From positions 177,799 to 241,798 of the forward strand of contig BCIM01000003.1 of NCBI GenBank assembly GCA_039545315.1: a DNA stretch of 64,000 nucleotides, read 5' to 3'. The translations under genes and the position numbers were made by a program. Below the pieces are notes generated by a model that made no database searches, was not told where the DNA came from, and saw nothing but the letters and a program-made list of their open reading frames with translations. Position 1 is the stretch's first letter; every line of letters starts with the position of its first letter. This DNA comes from Kondoa malvinella. Lineage: Eukaryota; Basidiomycota; Agaricostilbomycetes; Agaricostilbales; Kondoaceae. This document shows positions 1-11,117 of the stretch, one piece after another.

Positions 1-329
1 AACATGCAACATCATGCTATAAGGATATCCAGCGATTGATCACCTCAGCTGCTCTATCTGCCAACCGCACGTTCGCTTAAACTTCCATTCTTTGACACCT
101 CGCAGCGCAGTTGCGGGTGTGCTCCAGCTGGTCTCTCTAATATAGACAGTGAACACTCAAGCGCGAAGCCGCCGTGGCCTCACTCAAACTTCAAGTTGAT
201 TATCTACCGGTGTCTATACCTCTACAAGAATTCAGACGCTCTGCAAGTCCAAGCGGACCATCTCAAGAAGACCTTGAAGCTACTCAGAAGTTATATACGC
301 GGCTCAGCAGCTTATCGAGCAGAGCAAAC
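1..329. other. Upstream region / 5' leader of the phosphate transporter
   Basis: No gene is supported here. An open frame from 174 runs into the first intron of the next gene and lacks similarity to anything I know, so I treat this as promoter and leader for the SPX transporter that starts at 330. The region is the window edge, so an upstream gene could be cut off. Confidence 0.4.
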
Positions 330-3300
330 ATGAAATTTGCAGATTCCTTGGCAAGTCCAGTACAGCTCTCTCTTGCCTTGCTGACTGCGCAACACAGACG
401 TTCAACGCTGCTCCTGAGCTACAGGGTCATTATTTAGCGTAAGTGCAATCGTTTGACATCTGCATGACATTGCATTGAATGGTATCTCGAGGTAGCTATG
501 ATCAACTCAAGAGCGCAATATGTGCGTGATCAACTGCATACAAGGACTCTGATACAAAGGCTAAACTGTGCGTTACAGACCGACTGGAGAAAGAAGCCGT
601 CTACGAACCAGGAGGAAGCGACTTAGAATCAGCCGGCCTTCTCAGACAAGCGGACTCTAACGACCCTGATCAATCTTCTCCTGCTGTTCGAATCTTTTCG
701 GCTCTGCTAGACAAAGAGCTCAGCAACATTGTCGAATTCTTCCAAAAGGAGGAAGAGAAGCTCAAGCGAGAAGTGGAGACCTTGACGCATGATGTCAAGA
801 CTATTGAGCAGTCAGATTGGATGAGCTACGAGCAGGATGGTTATGGTTCAGACGATAGCGATGGGTCAGATGGAGGAGGTGTTTCAAAGATTGCCAAGCG
901 GGTCACTACTCTTTTGACAGCGGGCGGATCTGGCAAGATGAAGCGTAGGAACAGTAGATCAAACAAGAAGCGTAGAGGAAGAGCTGCTAGTACGGCTTCA
1001 AGCGCTTCCAAAGATAACAACGATTCGCAATTTCCTAGCATGGCCCCGGAGGCCAATCTGTCCGAGGTAGAAGAAGCCTTGGCTGAAGAGGAAGCTGAAG
1101 CGCCGCCCTCACCAATGGTGCTACAAGAGTCCCGATACTCCTTCTCACAGCATGGCAGAGCTGCGACAGACGATACAATCAGCGTATGGCAATCCAACAG
1201 CGATTGGGCTATCGATACTCGCATCACGTCAGGATTGACTCTTCTTTGCTCTATCTAGCTGAACATGGAGTCTGATTTGCAGATTCAAGCTACGAATGCA
1301 AGGTCTTTACCGGGAACTTTCTCAGCTCCAACAATTCTCTACAATGAATCAGACTGGCTTCAAGAAAATTTTGAAAAAGTTAGATCTTCACCTGCGCGAC
1401 AAGGTCATATACTGATGGCGTTGTCAGATTCGACAAGATTACCGATTCTGAGCTTCAGAAGCCATACATGAACGATAAAGTCAACAAGGCCTACCCTTTC
1501 CTCGACTCTACCCGAAAAGAGCTCGAAGAGTGTATACAGACCGTGATTGACAACTACGCCAAGATCGTTGCTCGAGGAGATAAAGAATTTGCGCTCAAAC
1601 AACTTCGAGCTCAGCTGCGAGAAGAGATTGTTTTTTCTAGAAATACAATTTGGCGAGATATGGTCGGCGCGCACTCAAAAGGTTACACTGGCCAGGGATC
1701 ATCCTCTCAGCCTGTTGGAGCTGGTATATCGGATGGCAAGGTTGCTTCGGTGGTCAAACAGCAGTTGAAGTGGAAGAGTAAAGAGTTGATCGGTGGCCTT
1801 GCCGGCGCAATTGCTTTCATTGTGCTGACCAATGTCGATACAATGGGTCGAAAAGAAGAAAGCAATTGTTTGGCCATCATTGTCATGGCTGCCATTTTCT
1901 GGGCGCTCGAAGTAAGTCCGACCAACAGAGAAAGCAATTTACTGACAGCGTCATTAGGTGTTTCCACTCTTTGTCACATCTCTATTGATACCTCTTTGGG
2001 TCATCGTCCTTCGTGTCATTCGCTCAGCAGATGGTAAAGACACTCGACTTTCGTCGCATGATGCAGCCAAATACATTTTTTCACAAATGTTCAGTCCGAC
2101 TATCATGCTTTTGATTGGTGGTTTCACGCTAGCAGCAGCTCTTAGCAAGCACAATATCGACAAGATGCTAGCAACTCGCGTTCTCGGCTTTGCAGGCACA
2201 AGACCTCGTTCGGTTCTCCTCGCATACATGGCAGTAGCTTGCTTCGCATCAATGTGGATATCAAATGTTGCAGCACCTGTGCTCTGTTACTCTCTCATCC
2301 AACCTATCCTCCGCACTCTTCCATCAAAGTCGCAGTTTAGCAAAGCACTGATACTTGGTATCGCCCTCGCTTCCAACATCGGCGGACAATCTTCGCCAAT
2401 CTCTTCGCCGCAGAACCTCATTGCCTTAGAATACATGGAACCACCTCTCGGCTGGCTATCGTGGTTCGCCATTGCTGTTCCAGTCTCGTCGCTTTCCATT
2501 TTCCTCATTTGGCTACTCCTGCTGTGGAGCTACACCTGGGAATCATCAACGACCGTCGCACCTATGCGACAATCGAAAGACAAGTTTACCGCTATGCAAT
2601 ATTTCGTCTCGTTCATCGTGATTGCTACTATCGTCATGTGGTGTGTCAGTCATCAGCTTGAAAGCGTCTTTGGCGATATGGGCGTGATTGCTATCTTGCC
2701 GATCATTGCTTTCTTTGGGTCGGGAGCTTTGGTCAAGGTGAGTTGGCTGCTACTGCGGCAGAATTCTGCTCATTGTATCTGTAGAGCGACTTTGAGAACT
2801 ACCCTTGGGCAATCGTCTTCCTCGCTATGGGAGGTATTTCGCTAGGCAAAGCTGTTCTCTCCTCAGGGTTGCTCGACCAGATGTGCGTTCTCTGCCTTTC
2901 AGTATTGGCAGGCCTGATTCCGCTCTAGCGATCATGTCCTACAACACGCCGTCAGAGGGATGGACATCTGGCCTATCCTCGCTATCTTCTCCGTCATCTG
3001 CTTGGTCATAGCGACGATTGTTTCGCATACCGTTGCGAGCGTGTTAATCGTCCCGATTGCAGCCCAAGTTGGTGCTGCATTGGAGGTACCTCATCCTAGC
3101 TTGTTGATTATGGTTAGTGAAACTACAACAGAGAGATAATAACTGATGCCAAGAGCAGTCGTCGGCTTTGATCTGTTCCGCGGGCATGGGATTGAGGTAA
3201 GTCTGTAGCTTGGTCGGTGGCAGGCAATGCTGATACTTGACTGCTCAGTGTATCCGGATTCCCTAATATGACAGCAAGCAATATGGAGGATGAGGTAGCT

Positions 3301-3513
3301 AGCATTCTCGAAAGTCTTCTCACCGCTGACGAATGTATTCAAGGTTGGCAATCGATATCTCACAGTGAGCTCTTTCCGCCTGTTCGGAAGTATCAGCTGA
3401 TGTCTGTATGTCAGGGCAATGATTTTCTACGTAATGGCATTCCGTCTTCCCTCATCGCAGGGGGAGTTGTCCTGACGGTAGGATATCTCATTATGCGCTT
3501 GATGGGGCTGTAG
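330..3513 (+). CDS. SPX-domain low-affinity phosphate transporter (Pho87/Pho90/Pho91 type)
   Basis: Inferred to move inorganic phosphate across the plasma or vacuolar membrane. I rebuilt 13 exons giving 860 residues in frame: 330-350, 398-438, 496-521, 579-1227, 1283-1378, 1428-1911, 1958-2737, 2785-2882, 2929-3112, 3159-3196, 3249-3294, 3344-3364, 3415-3513. The N-terminus MKFADSLTFNAAPELQGHYL is a typical SPX start, and the SPX core ends with GFKKILKKFDK, the lysine-rich helix that binds inositol pyrophosphates in the family. An acidic/serine insertion lies at about residues 95-220. The C-terminal half is a multi-helix DASS/Na-phosphate permease with segments such as SNVAAPVL and SNIGGQSSPISSPQN. 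The first intron (351-397) has a GC-AG border. The yeast paralogues sit in different membranes; the sequence does not say which one this is. Confidence 0.93.
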
Positions 3514-3628
3514 GAATGGTAGTATTTTGTTTAAGTGGACGTTTGAATAATTTGAGACGCTCCATCCTGCTATTCTGAAGAGTCGACGTGTTTGCCCTCG
3601 TTCGACCGATATCCAAAGTACGGATACC

Positions 3629-5762
3629 ATGGCTGAGCCTGCTACTACAGAAGAAGACAAGCCTGTAGTGCTGTGCACCATCGTGCCCTATGATCCCTGG
3701 AAGCAAGACCGCCCAGATGGTTTCACCTATCGCGACTTGCCATGGACGACAACGATCTTTCAGCTCTTGATGGAACGCATAAGCAAGGTCAAGGGAGGGC
3801 CTTACGTCGAGGATATTACTGTCGTGGCTTGTGGGAGGACGCTTGACAGGGGGCAGCACAAGCAAACGCTCAGACAAGTGTATGACCAGCGCAAGGTCAG
3901 TGCAACCCTCTTTGACCAGTGTATGCATGTACTGATACGCTGTTGGAAAGACGGCTCACAAAGCTGTCGTAATTGAATTGGGCATACCGCCAGACAGTTG
4001 GACCGAGTTGAAGCCGCCAGTAGAAGCTGCTTCTGTACCCCTTCCGCCGCCTACTCCGACCACTCGACCTGCTTCTCCAGCTAGACACAAGGTCGAAGAT
4101 AAGAGCTACAAGTCTCCTTGGAAACTTGCAGACGAGCAACTTCGAGCGCTAAACGTGTCACAGCTGCAAGAGCTGACTACCAAGCTCATTGTCATTCGCA
4201 ATTATCTCACATCGAGACTGCGGCATGAAACGGCTCAAGCTGGTCTGAAAGCGCCTAGTCTCGAAGTCAGCTCTGCCCTTCTCGGTCTAGTCGAACCGAT
4301 AGCAGATCATCCCGAGCCAAATCAAGAGCTAGAGAACGCTACTGCCCTCTTGATTGCTTCACTTGAGCTACAGCATATTGTCACCAATTTCGAAGATATG
4401 GCAGAAGAAGACATCAAAGCGCCGTCAGAGAATGCTTCGCAAATAGTGCACATCGACGGACAACCTTTCCTGCTCTTTGTTCCGGAAGACTATCGGGCGC
4501 CGAAAGAAGATCGTCTGGCTGCTCGTAAAAGGTTGAGAAACCATCAAGGCTCGCTTACTGTCATCAAAGCACTTACGAAACTGGTCGAAGGGACAGCTTT
4601 GCGCAATAGGGTCATGTTTCGAGGGCCGAATTCTATCGGAATGGCCGGTCCAATGCCTCAGATGGGCATGCCTCAGATGCAAATCGCGCTTCCGGATATC
4701 GTGGGTCAAGGACAGCCTGGTCCATTTCCTGTCAATGCTGGTCCACAACCCGCTATGGTCGCTGCTACTGCTGCTGCTGCTGGAGCACAGCGCAATCATG
4801 CTATGGCGGTTGTCGTCAACCTGGACGAGTTACGTCGCACCATCGTCCCGCTTGTTTGGCTGTCTTTCAAGCTTGGTTTCCTCCTCTATATCTTTGGTCG
4901 TCACGCTTCGTACGAGAAGAGAGTGATATTGGGCTGCATGGCTGCCGGATGGGTCGTCTGGGAAGCTTTGGCGCTTCGAAATCGTCGGGCGCAAGAGGGC
5001 AGAAGGATGATGCAAAATCGCGAAGAAGCACAAAGAGAACGTCGAAGAGCAGCTGGAATCGCTCAACCTGCTGGAGCTCGGCCCCAACCTGGCCAGCCGC
5101 AACAACAACCTTTACCTGCTCCTCTAGCCAACAATGGTCTTCGTCCCGGTCTCATCTTTCAGCGTGCTCTACGACACAATGGTCAGACTGTCGCTCTCCC
5201 TCAACCTACGACAAGAGGCTCTCGATACTCCATCTGGACATTTCGGTATTGGGTCTACAAAATCGCTTGCATCGGTCTTGCTGCCGAAGCTCGCGAGATG
5301 GGTCTGTACAACCCGAATCCAAACCGTCGTCCTCCATTTCCGCCTCGTAGACCCGAAACACCGGACGAGATCGCTATAGAACGGTATGGGAAAATGATGC
5401 GGAATGTGATTGTGTGTTTTGTGCTCTTCTTTGGGACGCTAGCTCCTGGGATAGAAAGAAAGAGGAAGAAGGCATTGGAGAAAAGAGAAAAGCTGAAAGG
5501 CTTGTGCGCGGCGGATCGAGAGAGGTATAAAGCTGCTCAAGAGAAGAAGTCACAGGCGAAGTTGGCTGCGAGTGTGCCTGCTACACCGGATGGATCAGCG
5601 AATGTGGACGCGGATCAGGTCGTTCAAGAAGTTATTGCTGAGGTGGAAGCTGAAGGTGCGGGAGAGGAAGCGCCTGTCGAAGAGCAGGAAAACGAGAATG
5701 AAGGCGAGAATGAGGGCGAGAATCCTGATGGTGGTGATGTGGACGACGAAGTTGGCATGTGA
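3629..5762 (+). CDS. HERP/Usa1-like ER membrane protein with N-terminal ubiquitin-like domain
   Basis: Two exons (3629-3895 and 3951-5762) give about 692 residues. Residues 10-110 look like a ubiquitin-like fold (VVLCTIVPYDPWK, then an ITVVACGRTLDR strand-turn). A hydrophobic pair of segments follows near residues 390-440 (IVPLVWLSFKLGFLLYIFGRH, VILGCMAAGWVVW), then an Arg/Gln-rich stretch, a further hydrophobic segment (NVIVCFVLFFGTLAPGI) and a very acidic Glu/Asn-rich tail. This order (UBL, then membrane segments) matches mammalian HERPUD1 and yeast Usa1, scaffold subunits of the Hrd1 ER-associated degradation ligase. That assignment is by architecture, not by close sequence identity. The stop lies in a possible splice donor (ATGTGAGTG), so a short extra 3' exon cannot be excluded. 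Confidence 0.6.
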
Positions 5763-6111
5763 GTGTTCAGAGCTGTGATTCTGACTTCTCTAATCCCGTT
5801 TCCATCAAACAGGATGCTTTTCTAGCGAAGCAATGCATTGATACTGTCGCTTTGCCAGGCTCGCTCAGTCTACCTCACTGCCTCCTATCTTCCACATGCT
5901 CAATGCTTGGACACGGTCTCAGCTATGTTGAAAAGCGACCAAAGAAGTAGTTCTAGTAGCTCCTAGGTTTACACATGCGGTTCAGGGCGCCGAGACGAGC
6001 CTTCGGCAATGCTTCTGACGCGTACATCGGATCAGCTATGAGACAGCTATTGAGTTGTCATCGCGCCAAGATTACCATTGAATAGCAACTTCTTTTGTTT
6101 GACCACAAACG
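5763..6111 (+). other. Intergenic region
   Basis: A tandem plus-strand spacer between two genes. The first part looks like a possible retained intron and 3' UTR of the upstream gene (GTGAGTG at 5760 and CATCAAACAG near 5811). Nothing else is recognised. Confidence 0.4.
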
Positions 6112-9100
6112 ATGGATTCCGAGTATGACACGATGACGCTAACGCTGCCGCAAGGCAACAGCTTAGCAAGCCTCAAGTCAAGCGAACTGGCCGCTTTGGA
6201 TTTGACTATCTCGCTACTTGGCTCGGAAGAGGAAGAAAACGCGCACAAGTTGTTGTTGAAGAAAGCTCGCCGCCTCTGGCTGCAGAGGGCCGCAAGAGCT
6301 GTCGAATCAGGAGAAGCCGTCCTGGAGTCTGCACCGCCAGAACAGCATCATTTAATAGACTTGACTTTTGGCTCGGATCTCGTCGACGCACCAACAATGC
6401 GAAGTCTCTCTTCAGCTCAATTGCTGGCCCTCAAGTTTACAGACATTGGAAGGGAAGACTCTGAATTGTGTGAAGATGCGCTTGAAGAGCTGCAAGTCAG
6501 GCGCAGAAAAGCCGCACTTTTGCGGAACGGACGCGAACGAAGCATATCAGCACGCGGCACGCCCGAAGTCCCTGTAATCACTGCTGTCGACAGTCAGAAG
6601 GCTGGCGTAACTTTGTCCTCGTTGAACTCGCCGAGCATTGATTCTGTCCTCGAAGAGTCTTCTGCCGCTGCAGATCGTCTCAATGCTCTGACCGATGGGC
6701 CTCATGTCTCCACCGAGCAGCTTGCAGTTGATACACCCCGACTTTCGCCTGTACAGCCTGAGGCACAAAGCGGGGTCACTGCACCTGAATTTATCGCTTT
6801 CGAATCTTCACCTAATCCTTCCTCTGTCGGAAAGGGACTTGCCAGCCCGCGTTCTTCAATCATCATGCGTTCACCTACGCTACCCTTGAAACCCTTACCA
6901 AGTAGCGGACACAGCAAGCTTCTTGGATTGATCGACACCCAGGGCGAACACACCTTCGATCAAGTTTCGGATTCTGACGAAAGCGAACTATCCATGCTTG
7001 TAGAAGAACATCACGCCAGCTCGGTAATCAATAGACAACCTTCTTCTCGCTACTACCCGCAATCTTTTGCTCGACCAACACAACCTCCTGTCAATTCAGA
7101 TCTTCCAACAAGGCAAGAGAGGGATGAGCAAAAGCAGGCATTGTTGAGACGGAAGCTGGAAATGCAGAAGGCTAACCAGAGGGACGAGAGAATGGGTCAA
7201 CGGACGAATGGAGACAGGCGGGAAGCACCGGGTGCAGTTGGGCTTGAGAGGCAAGAACAGCGAAGTCAAGCAAGGACCGGTCTGAGTATGAGGCTGGAAG
7301 AGTATGCTGCGCGGAACAGTTTGCAAAGGCTGCCCGATAGGCCTCTCCAAAGCGATGCAGCTAGAATACCTGCTGGTCGACTACCTCCATCGCCTGTCCG
7401 AAGAGGAAGAAGTCGTTCTCGCTCTCCACCTCCTCGTCGGTTGCGATCTTTGACACCTCCAAAACGACCTCGTTCGCCTATTCGAGATGCGCCACGACCA
7501 GGCCCTTCCGACCCAAAGACCTTCTGGAAACAAGCTCATCTCGACATATCTGGTCGTGGACCTTCGTCTGAAAGGCCGGCCGTTGCCAGACCCGATTCAG
7601 CTCCGATAGTCGAGATGAGTGGCCCCAAGCATGGTCGCGCAGAACCAGCCGCAAAGCCGATCGACATGATGTTTCCTCAAAGGTCTCCAGCTCTTAAAGT
7701 ACAGGCTGACAAGCCGGCTCCCAAACCCACAAGAGCAGGGCCCTTCAAAGATCCAAGCGGTCTTTCGCCTTCGACTTTCGGCAACATTGTGACAGTCGTT
7801 CCACTTTCATTCGCCCCTACTCAGCCACCTGGTACGGCTTCAACTGCTCCTGGACAGAATATGACGCTGCTAGAGCTTCGGAATCAGCTGAAACAGAACA
7901 TGAAGAAGGCAAACGAAGATCATAGCATCGGTCCGACAGAGCAAGAATCACGTCCTGATCAGTATCTCGAAGCTCTCGGACACCTGTTCCCAGTCTCTTT
8001 CACCCCAGTCGACGAAGAAATCGGTGGACAAGCTTTCTTGTCGTGGCTTGAGCGCATCAAAGACGGACCTTTACCAGTCGCTCTCATGGTCGTTCCTTCT
8101 TTCAACAAGCCTCCTGCTTCGCCGAATAACACAGTGTTCGCTTGGTACAAGACTTCCGCAGATGCAATTCGGGCAAGGTCGAAAAACAATTCGAAATGTG
8201 TTTTCACTTCTAAAGTGAAGCTCACTACTGCACTTGTACAGCCTTCTCGAGATCAGATCGATCGCTTCCTCCAACGCATCATTGTTGATACAGAGAGAAG
8301 CTGGCTGAACTCTTTCGCTCAGAGCGTTGCTAGACGTAAAGCCCCGACAACGGCAGAACCGCAGACATCTCCGGAGCAAGCTATCCTGGTTGCAGAGTCG
8401 TCCACAACCGCTGTCGAACGGCCTCGCCTCACTCCTGTGCAGCTGAATTCGATGGCAGAAGCTACCCGTATTGCGTCAGAATCGGTCGCAACATTGCCTC
8501 CGGCGGTTGAGCAAGTCAGGCCTGCTGTCAGCGAGCGATCTAGATCAGGGACTCTCGAACACATTCAGCCTCCATCTGGTCCGGTCATTGAAACTATGTC
8601 TGATCACACTATGGAAAGACTGCCTCAGGCAGCTCTTCCTACACAGCTACCGACTAAGCAGCCCAATAAAGTGTCAGCAACTGACGGAGCACCAACCGGT
8701 CCTAGATTTGATAGGAAGTCTGATCCTCCTTCAAGCTTCCCTATGAGGCCTTCGCCGTCCACCATTCGATCTGCCGAGAGCCATCCTGGAGCATCAACAA
8801 TGGTATCGCCGGTGGCATCAGCGCCTGCAGCCCTGAGATCTGTCACGCAAGAAGCTTCACATCCAATCACTCCGACTGAACCTTGCATGATGCGCCAGCA
8901 AGCAGCACAAACCACAAAAGATCCCAGGCTACAACCTCAACAGCTACATCCGTCGAAGAAGATCGAAGCTCCTTTGCAAAGAGGGAACGATGCCAAGCCC
9001 AGTATTCTGGAGCTTGCGTTTTATACAAACCGTGAAAGCGATGAGGCCAAGACCAGATTACGAGAGCAGCTCAGGTCAGAACATCAGGAACAGCAGCGCT

Positions 9101-9483
9101 ATCGCCAACAGATCAACGCTGCTGAAGCTATGGCCCTGTCCGATATTAGCTACAATATGAACGTCAAGGGCAGCGGTGCGGTAGGGCACATACCTTCTGG
9201 TCCACGTACGTCGACATCGTCCACAGTGGCTACTGCGTCGTCTCTGTCGCTGCAAGATCGTATGGCTGCTCCTATACCTGCAGCGGAACCTTTGACGCTG
9301 TCGGAACGAATCGACAGCGCTCTTTCGCCAAACCCACCTCCGCCTAGTCTGCTCGATCGAGTTGCACTTGGCAATGGCACCGCGCCTGCCTCACGCAAGA
9401 GAGCCTACGAAGCAGACAGTCTCGATGATCAGCAGAGACGTCAGCCTTCTCATGCCGGTAGCTTACTCGATCGTCTGCGCTAG
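6112..9483 (+). CDS. Large intronless protein of unknown function, Ser/Pro-rich, with repeated SLLDR-like C-terminal motif
   Basis: A single uninterrupted frame of 1123 residues, unusual beside intron-dense neighbours. I do not recognise the family. Residues 1-150 are predicted helical and charged (many Leu/Glu/Arg). Residues 150-600 are low complexity, with an Arg/Ser/Pro block around 430-465 (RRGRSRSRSPPPRR) typical of nuclear RNA-associated proteins. Residues about 620-750 look like a small folded domain (HLFPVSFTPVDEEIGGQAF, LPVALMVVPSFN, FAWYKTSADAI). Residues 750-1000 are again low complexity, followed by a charged coil (ETKTRLREQL-like). The last 90 residues carry four short related motifs: SLQDRM, TLSERI, SLLDRV and the terminal SLLDRLR. 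A nuclear, RNA- or chromatin-linked role is only a guess from composition. Confidence 0.85.
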   Translation: MDSEYDTMTLTLPQGNSLASLKSSELAALDLTISLLGSEEEENAHKLLLKKARRLWLQRAARAVESGEAVLESAPPEQHHLIDLTFGSDLVDAPTMRSLSSAQLLALKFTDIGREDSELCEDALEELQVRRRKAALLRNGRERSISARGTPEVPVITAVDSQKAGVTLSSLNSPSIDSVLEESSAAADRLNALTDGPHVSTEQLAVDTPRLSPVQPEAQSGVTAPEFIAFESSPNPSSVGKGLASPRSSIIMRSPTLPLKPLPSSGHSKLLGLIDTQGEHTFDQVSDSDESELSMLVEEHHASSVINRQPSSRYYPQSFARPTQPPVNSDLPTRQERDEQKQALLRRKLEMQKANQRDERMGQRTNGDRREAPGAVGLERQEQRSQARTGLSMRLEEYAARNSLQRLPDRPLQSDAARIPAGRLPPSPVRRGRSRSRSPPPRRLRSLTPPKRPRSPIRDAPRPGPSDPKTFWKQAHLDISGRGPSSERPAVARPDSAPIVEMSGPKHGRAEPAAKPIDMMFPQRSPALKVQADKPAPKPTRAGPFKDPSGLSPSTFGNIVTVVPLSFAPTQPPGTASTAPGQNMTLLELRNQLKQNMKKANEDHSIGPTEQESRPDQYLEALGHLFPVSFTPVDEEIGGQAFLSWLERIKDGPLPVALMVVPSFNKPPASPNNTVFAWYKTSADAIRARSKNNSKCVFTSKVKLTTALVQPSRDQIDRFLQRIIVDTERSWLNSFAQSVARRKAPTTAEPQTSPEQAILVAESSTTAVERPRLTPVQLNSMAEATRIASESVATLPPAVEQVRPAVSERSRSGTLEHIQPPSGPVIETMSDHTMERLPQAALPTQLPTKQPNKVSATDGAPTGPRFDRKSDPPSSFPMRPSPSTIRSAESHPGASTMVSPVASAPAALRSVTQEASHPITPTEPCMMRQQAAQTTKDPRLQPQQLHPSKKIEAPLQRGNDAKPSILELAFYTNRESDEAKTRLREQLRSEHQEQQRYRQQINAAEAMALSDISYNMNVKGSGAVGHIPSGPRTSTSSTVATASSLSLQDRMAAPIPAAEPLTLSERIDSALSPNPPPPSLLDRVALGNGTAPASRKRAYEADSLDDQQRRQPSHAGSLLDRLR

Positions 9484-9921
9484 CTTCTTCAATGGCTCGA
9501 TTGAACTGTGTTGTCAGTCGGTCGGTCTGCATGTCTGTAGCTCGGAGACTGATACTGCTTGATCTTCAGTTCTTGAGTTTGGCTATCCCTTCTGTGTCCG
9601 AATGACTGGTCTGGTATAGCAATGCGTGTATTTATTGGTTGGAAGTATGTACAGGTGGTGTTGTGTGTTAGAGTACAAGGTGGTAGCTATTTACAATGCA
9701 TATGTACGAGTCGTGATCGAAGCTGCAGATAAGATTGCGACGCTGTTCAGGTAGAGGTGGTGTTGGCACGGAACACTAAGGCGGACGCAAGCGTAGACAT
9801 CAGCGAAGCAACATTGCTACTTAAAATGCTGTAGACGCACGAGGAGGTAACCGGATCCTCGATTCTCGCTTGACTATTCCGACGACAGTTTAGCTTAAGC
9901 TTACTTTGTGAGAAACAAAGG
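9484..9921. other. Convergent intergenic region
   Basis: A 3'-to-3' spacer between the large intronless gene and a small minus-strand gene. T-rich and GT-rich stretches near 9620-9670 could serve as polyadenylation signals. No supported coding sequence. Confidence 0.4.
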
Positions 9922-10446
9922 CTAACCAGCAATAGTCTTTCCGCCAGCGCGAAGCGGAATAAAGACTGGAGACAACCATGCGTCTGGACCTGCCCGTCTC
10001 GTTAAGAGATCAACAGAAGCTTCACTGTCTGACGAGTTGCGCCTGAAAGGCGGTGCCATTGGATCGAGATTGGCAGTCTGCAAATGCATCAGCACGATTC
10101 GATCCGTTGCAAACAGACATACCTCGACCTGTGCTGCTACTTCAGCCTTCTGCTGATCGTCCGACTGGTCATTCTTGGCGCTAACAAGAATCGATCAGTC
10201 AGGGCTACTCATGAGTAGGTCTTTGCTTACGGCCCATGAGTGGGACAAATGCGCTTCCAGCCATGTTCTCGAGCAAATTCCAGGGCATTCGTAGTGAGCT
10301 TGGTATAGACCTTGGCTAGGCCTATTGAGCAAAAGATTAGACGACCGAATAGAAGCTCTCCCGGCCAAAGAGAGCGTACGCATTGTCTCTGGGCACTCTG
10401 CAACTGCGCAGCGGGCAGCAGAGTTGAAGTCGTTGGATTGAGCCAT
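9922..10446 (-). CDS. Small protein of unknown function (123 aa)
   Basis: Not recognised. Four exons splice in frame: 10446-10380, 10321-10231, 10180-10123 and 10077-9922, total 372 bases with stop. All three introns (58, 50 and 45 bases) have GT-AG ends. The product begins MAQSNDFNSAARCAVAECPE and has a short helical block (AKVYTKLTTNALEFAREHGW) followed by KRICPTHGP, then a Gln/Asp-rich linker, a Ser-rich patch and the end LRAGGKTIAG. There is no signal peptide or membrane segment. Cys and His residues in CAVAEC and ICPTH are suggestive but do not form a known metal site. A longer unspliced frame at 10227-10544 overlaps it and is judged a shadow because it cannot join the downstream exons. 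Confidence 0.5.
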
Positions 10447-11117
10447 ACAGAAGGAGAATTAAGAGGTCGTGGACTGGAAAGAGACGCGATCAAGAATCGT
10501 TGCTCGACCGGCTGACGACAAGACAAAGGGTCGGGAAATGACAAAGCGCGCTTTCGGCAGATCAGGCTAAACAGCGTGTAGATGAGCGTACTGCGAGGTC
10601 AGCTACTAGGGATGGGTCGCGCAAAGAGACAGTAGCGACGTCTGGGGACTGAGATTAGTTGATGGCCGAGCTATCAGCTCTTTTCGATAGACAGCCAGGA
10701 CAAGATGGTATACAGAGACTGTATCTTTGAGAAGACAGACAAGCACTCTCTGTACAGAATAAGGTGGCCTACAGAAGAAAGTAAGGCAATTCGAGAGAAC
10801 GAGTTTGGCCCCAGGTCGAGCCCTTCTTCATTTTCAAAGCAGCATGATTCAAGGCGCGCCTGTTAACATAAGGGACGGCGAAAAAACGACATAGAGCACT
10901 GGACAAGAAAGAGCAACGGCGCCAAAGGACAAAGACCTTGAAAGACTCGAGCCTCGAACACGTACAGAACAGGTAAAGCGTAAAAGGTCTAGCTCAGAGG
11001 ACCAAGGCCGGTCTATAACCAGCAAGGTCTACTGGACAGGCAAGAGGGCAGACATACAACAGGCCATCACAGATCAAGCCTACCCAAGGAAATTGACAAG
11101 TCACAAAAGATCATACC
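10447..11117. other. Divergent intergenic region
   Basis: This 671-base stretch lies between the starts of the small unknown gene (minus) and the ADP-ribosylglycohydrolase gene (plus), so it should hold both promoters. It is purine-rich on the plus strand between about 10700 and 11100. I see no coding exon, RNA gene or clear regulatory motif. Confidence 0.45.

Noticed and set aside
10227..10544. 105-codon minus-strand frame overlapping the small unknown gene
   Set aside because: Only its 3' half is used, in the same frame, as exon 2 of the spliced gene; the 5' half includes the intron 10322-10379, and the ATG at 10446 gives the coherent product.
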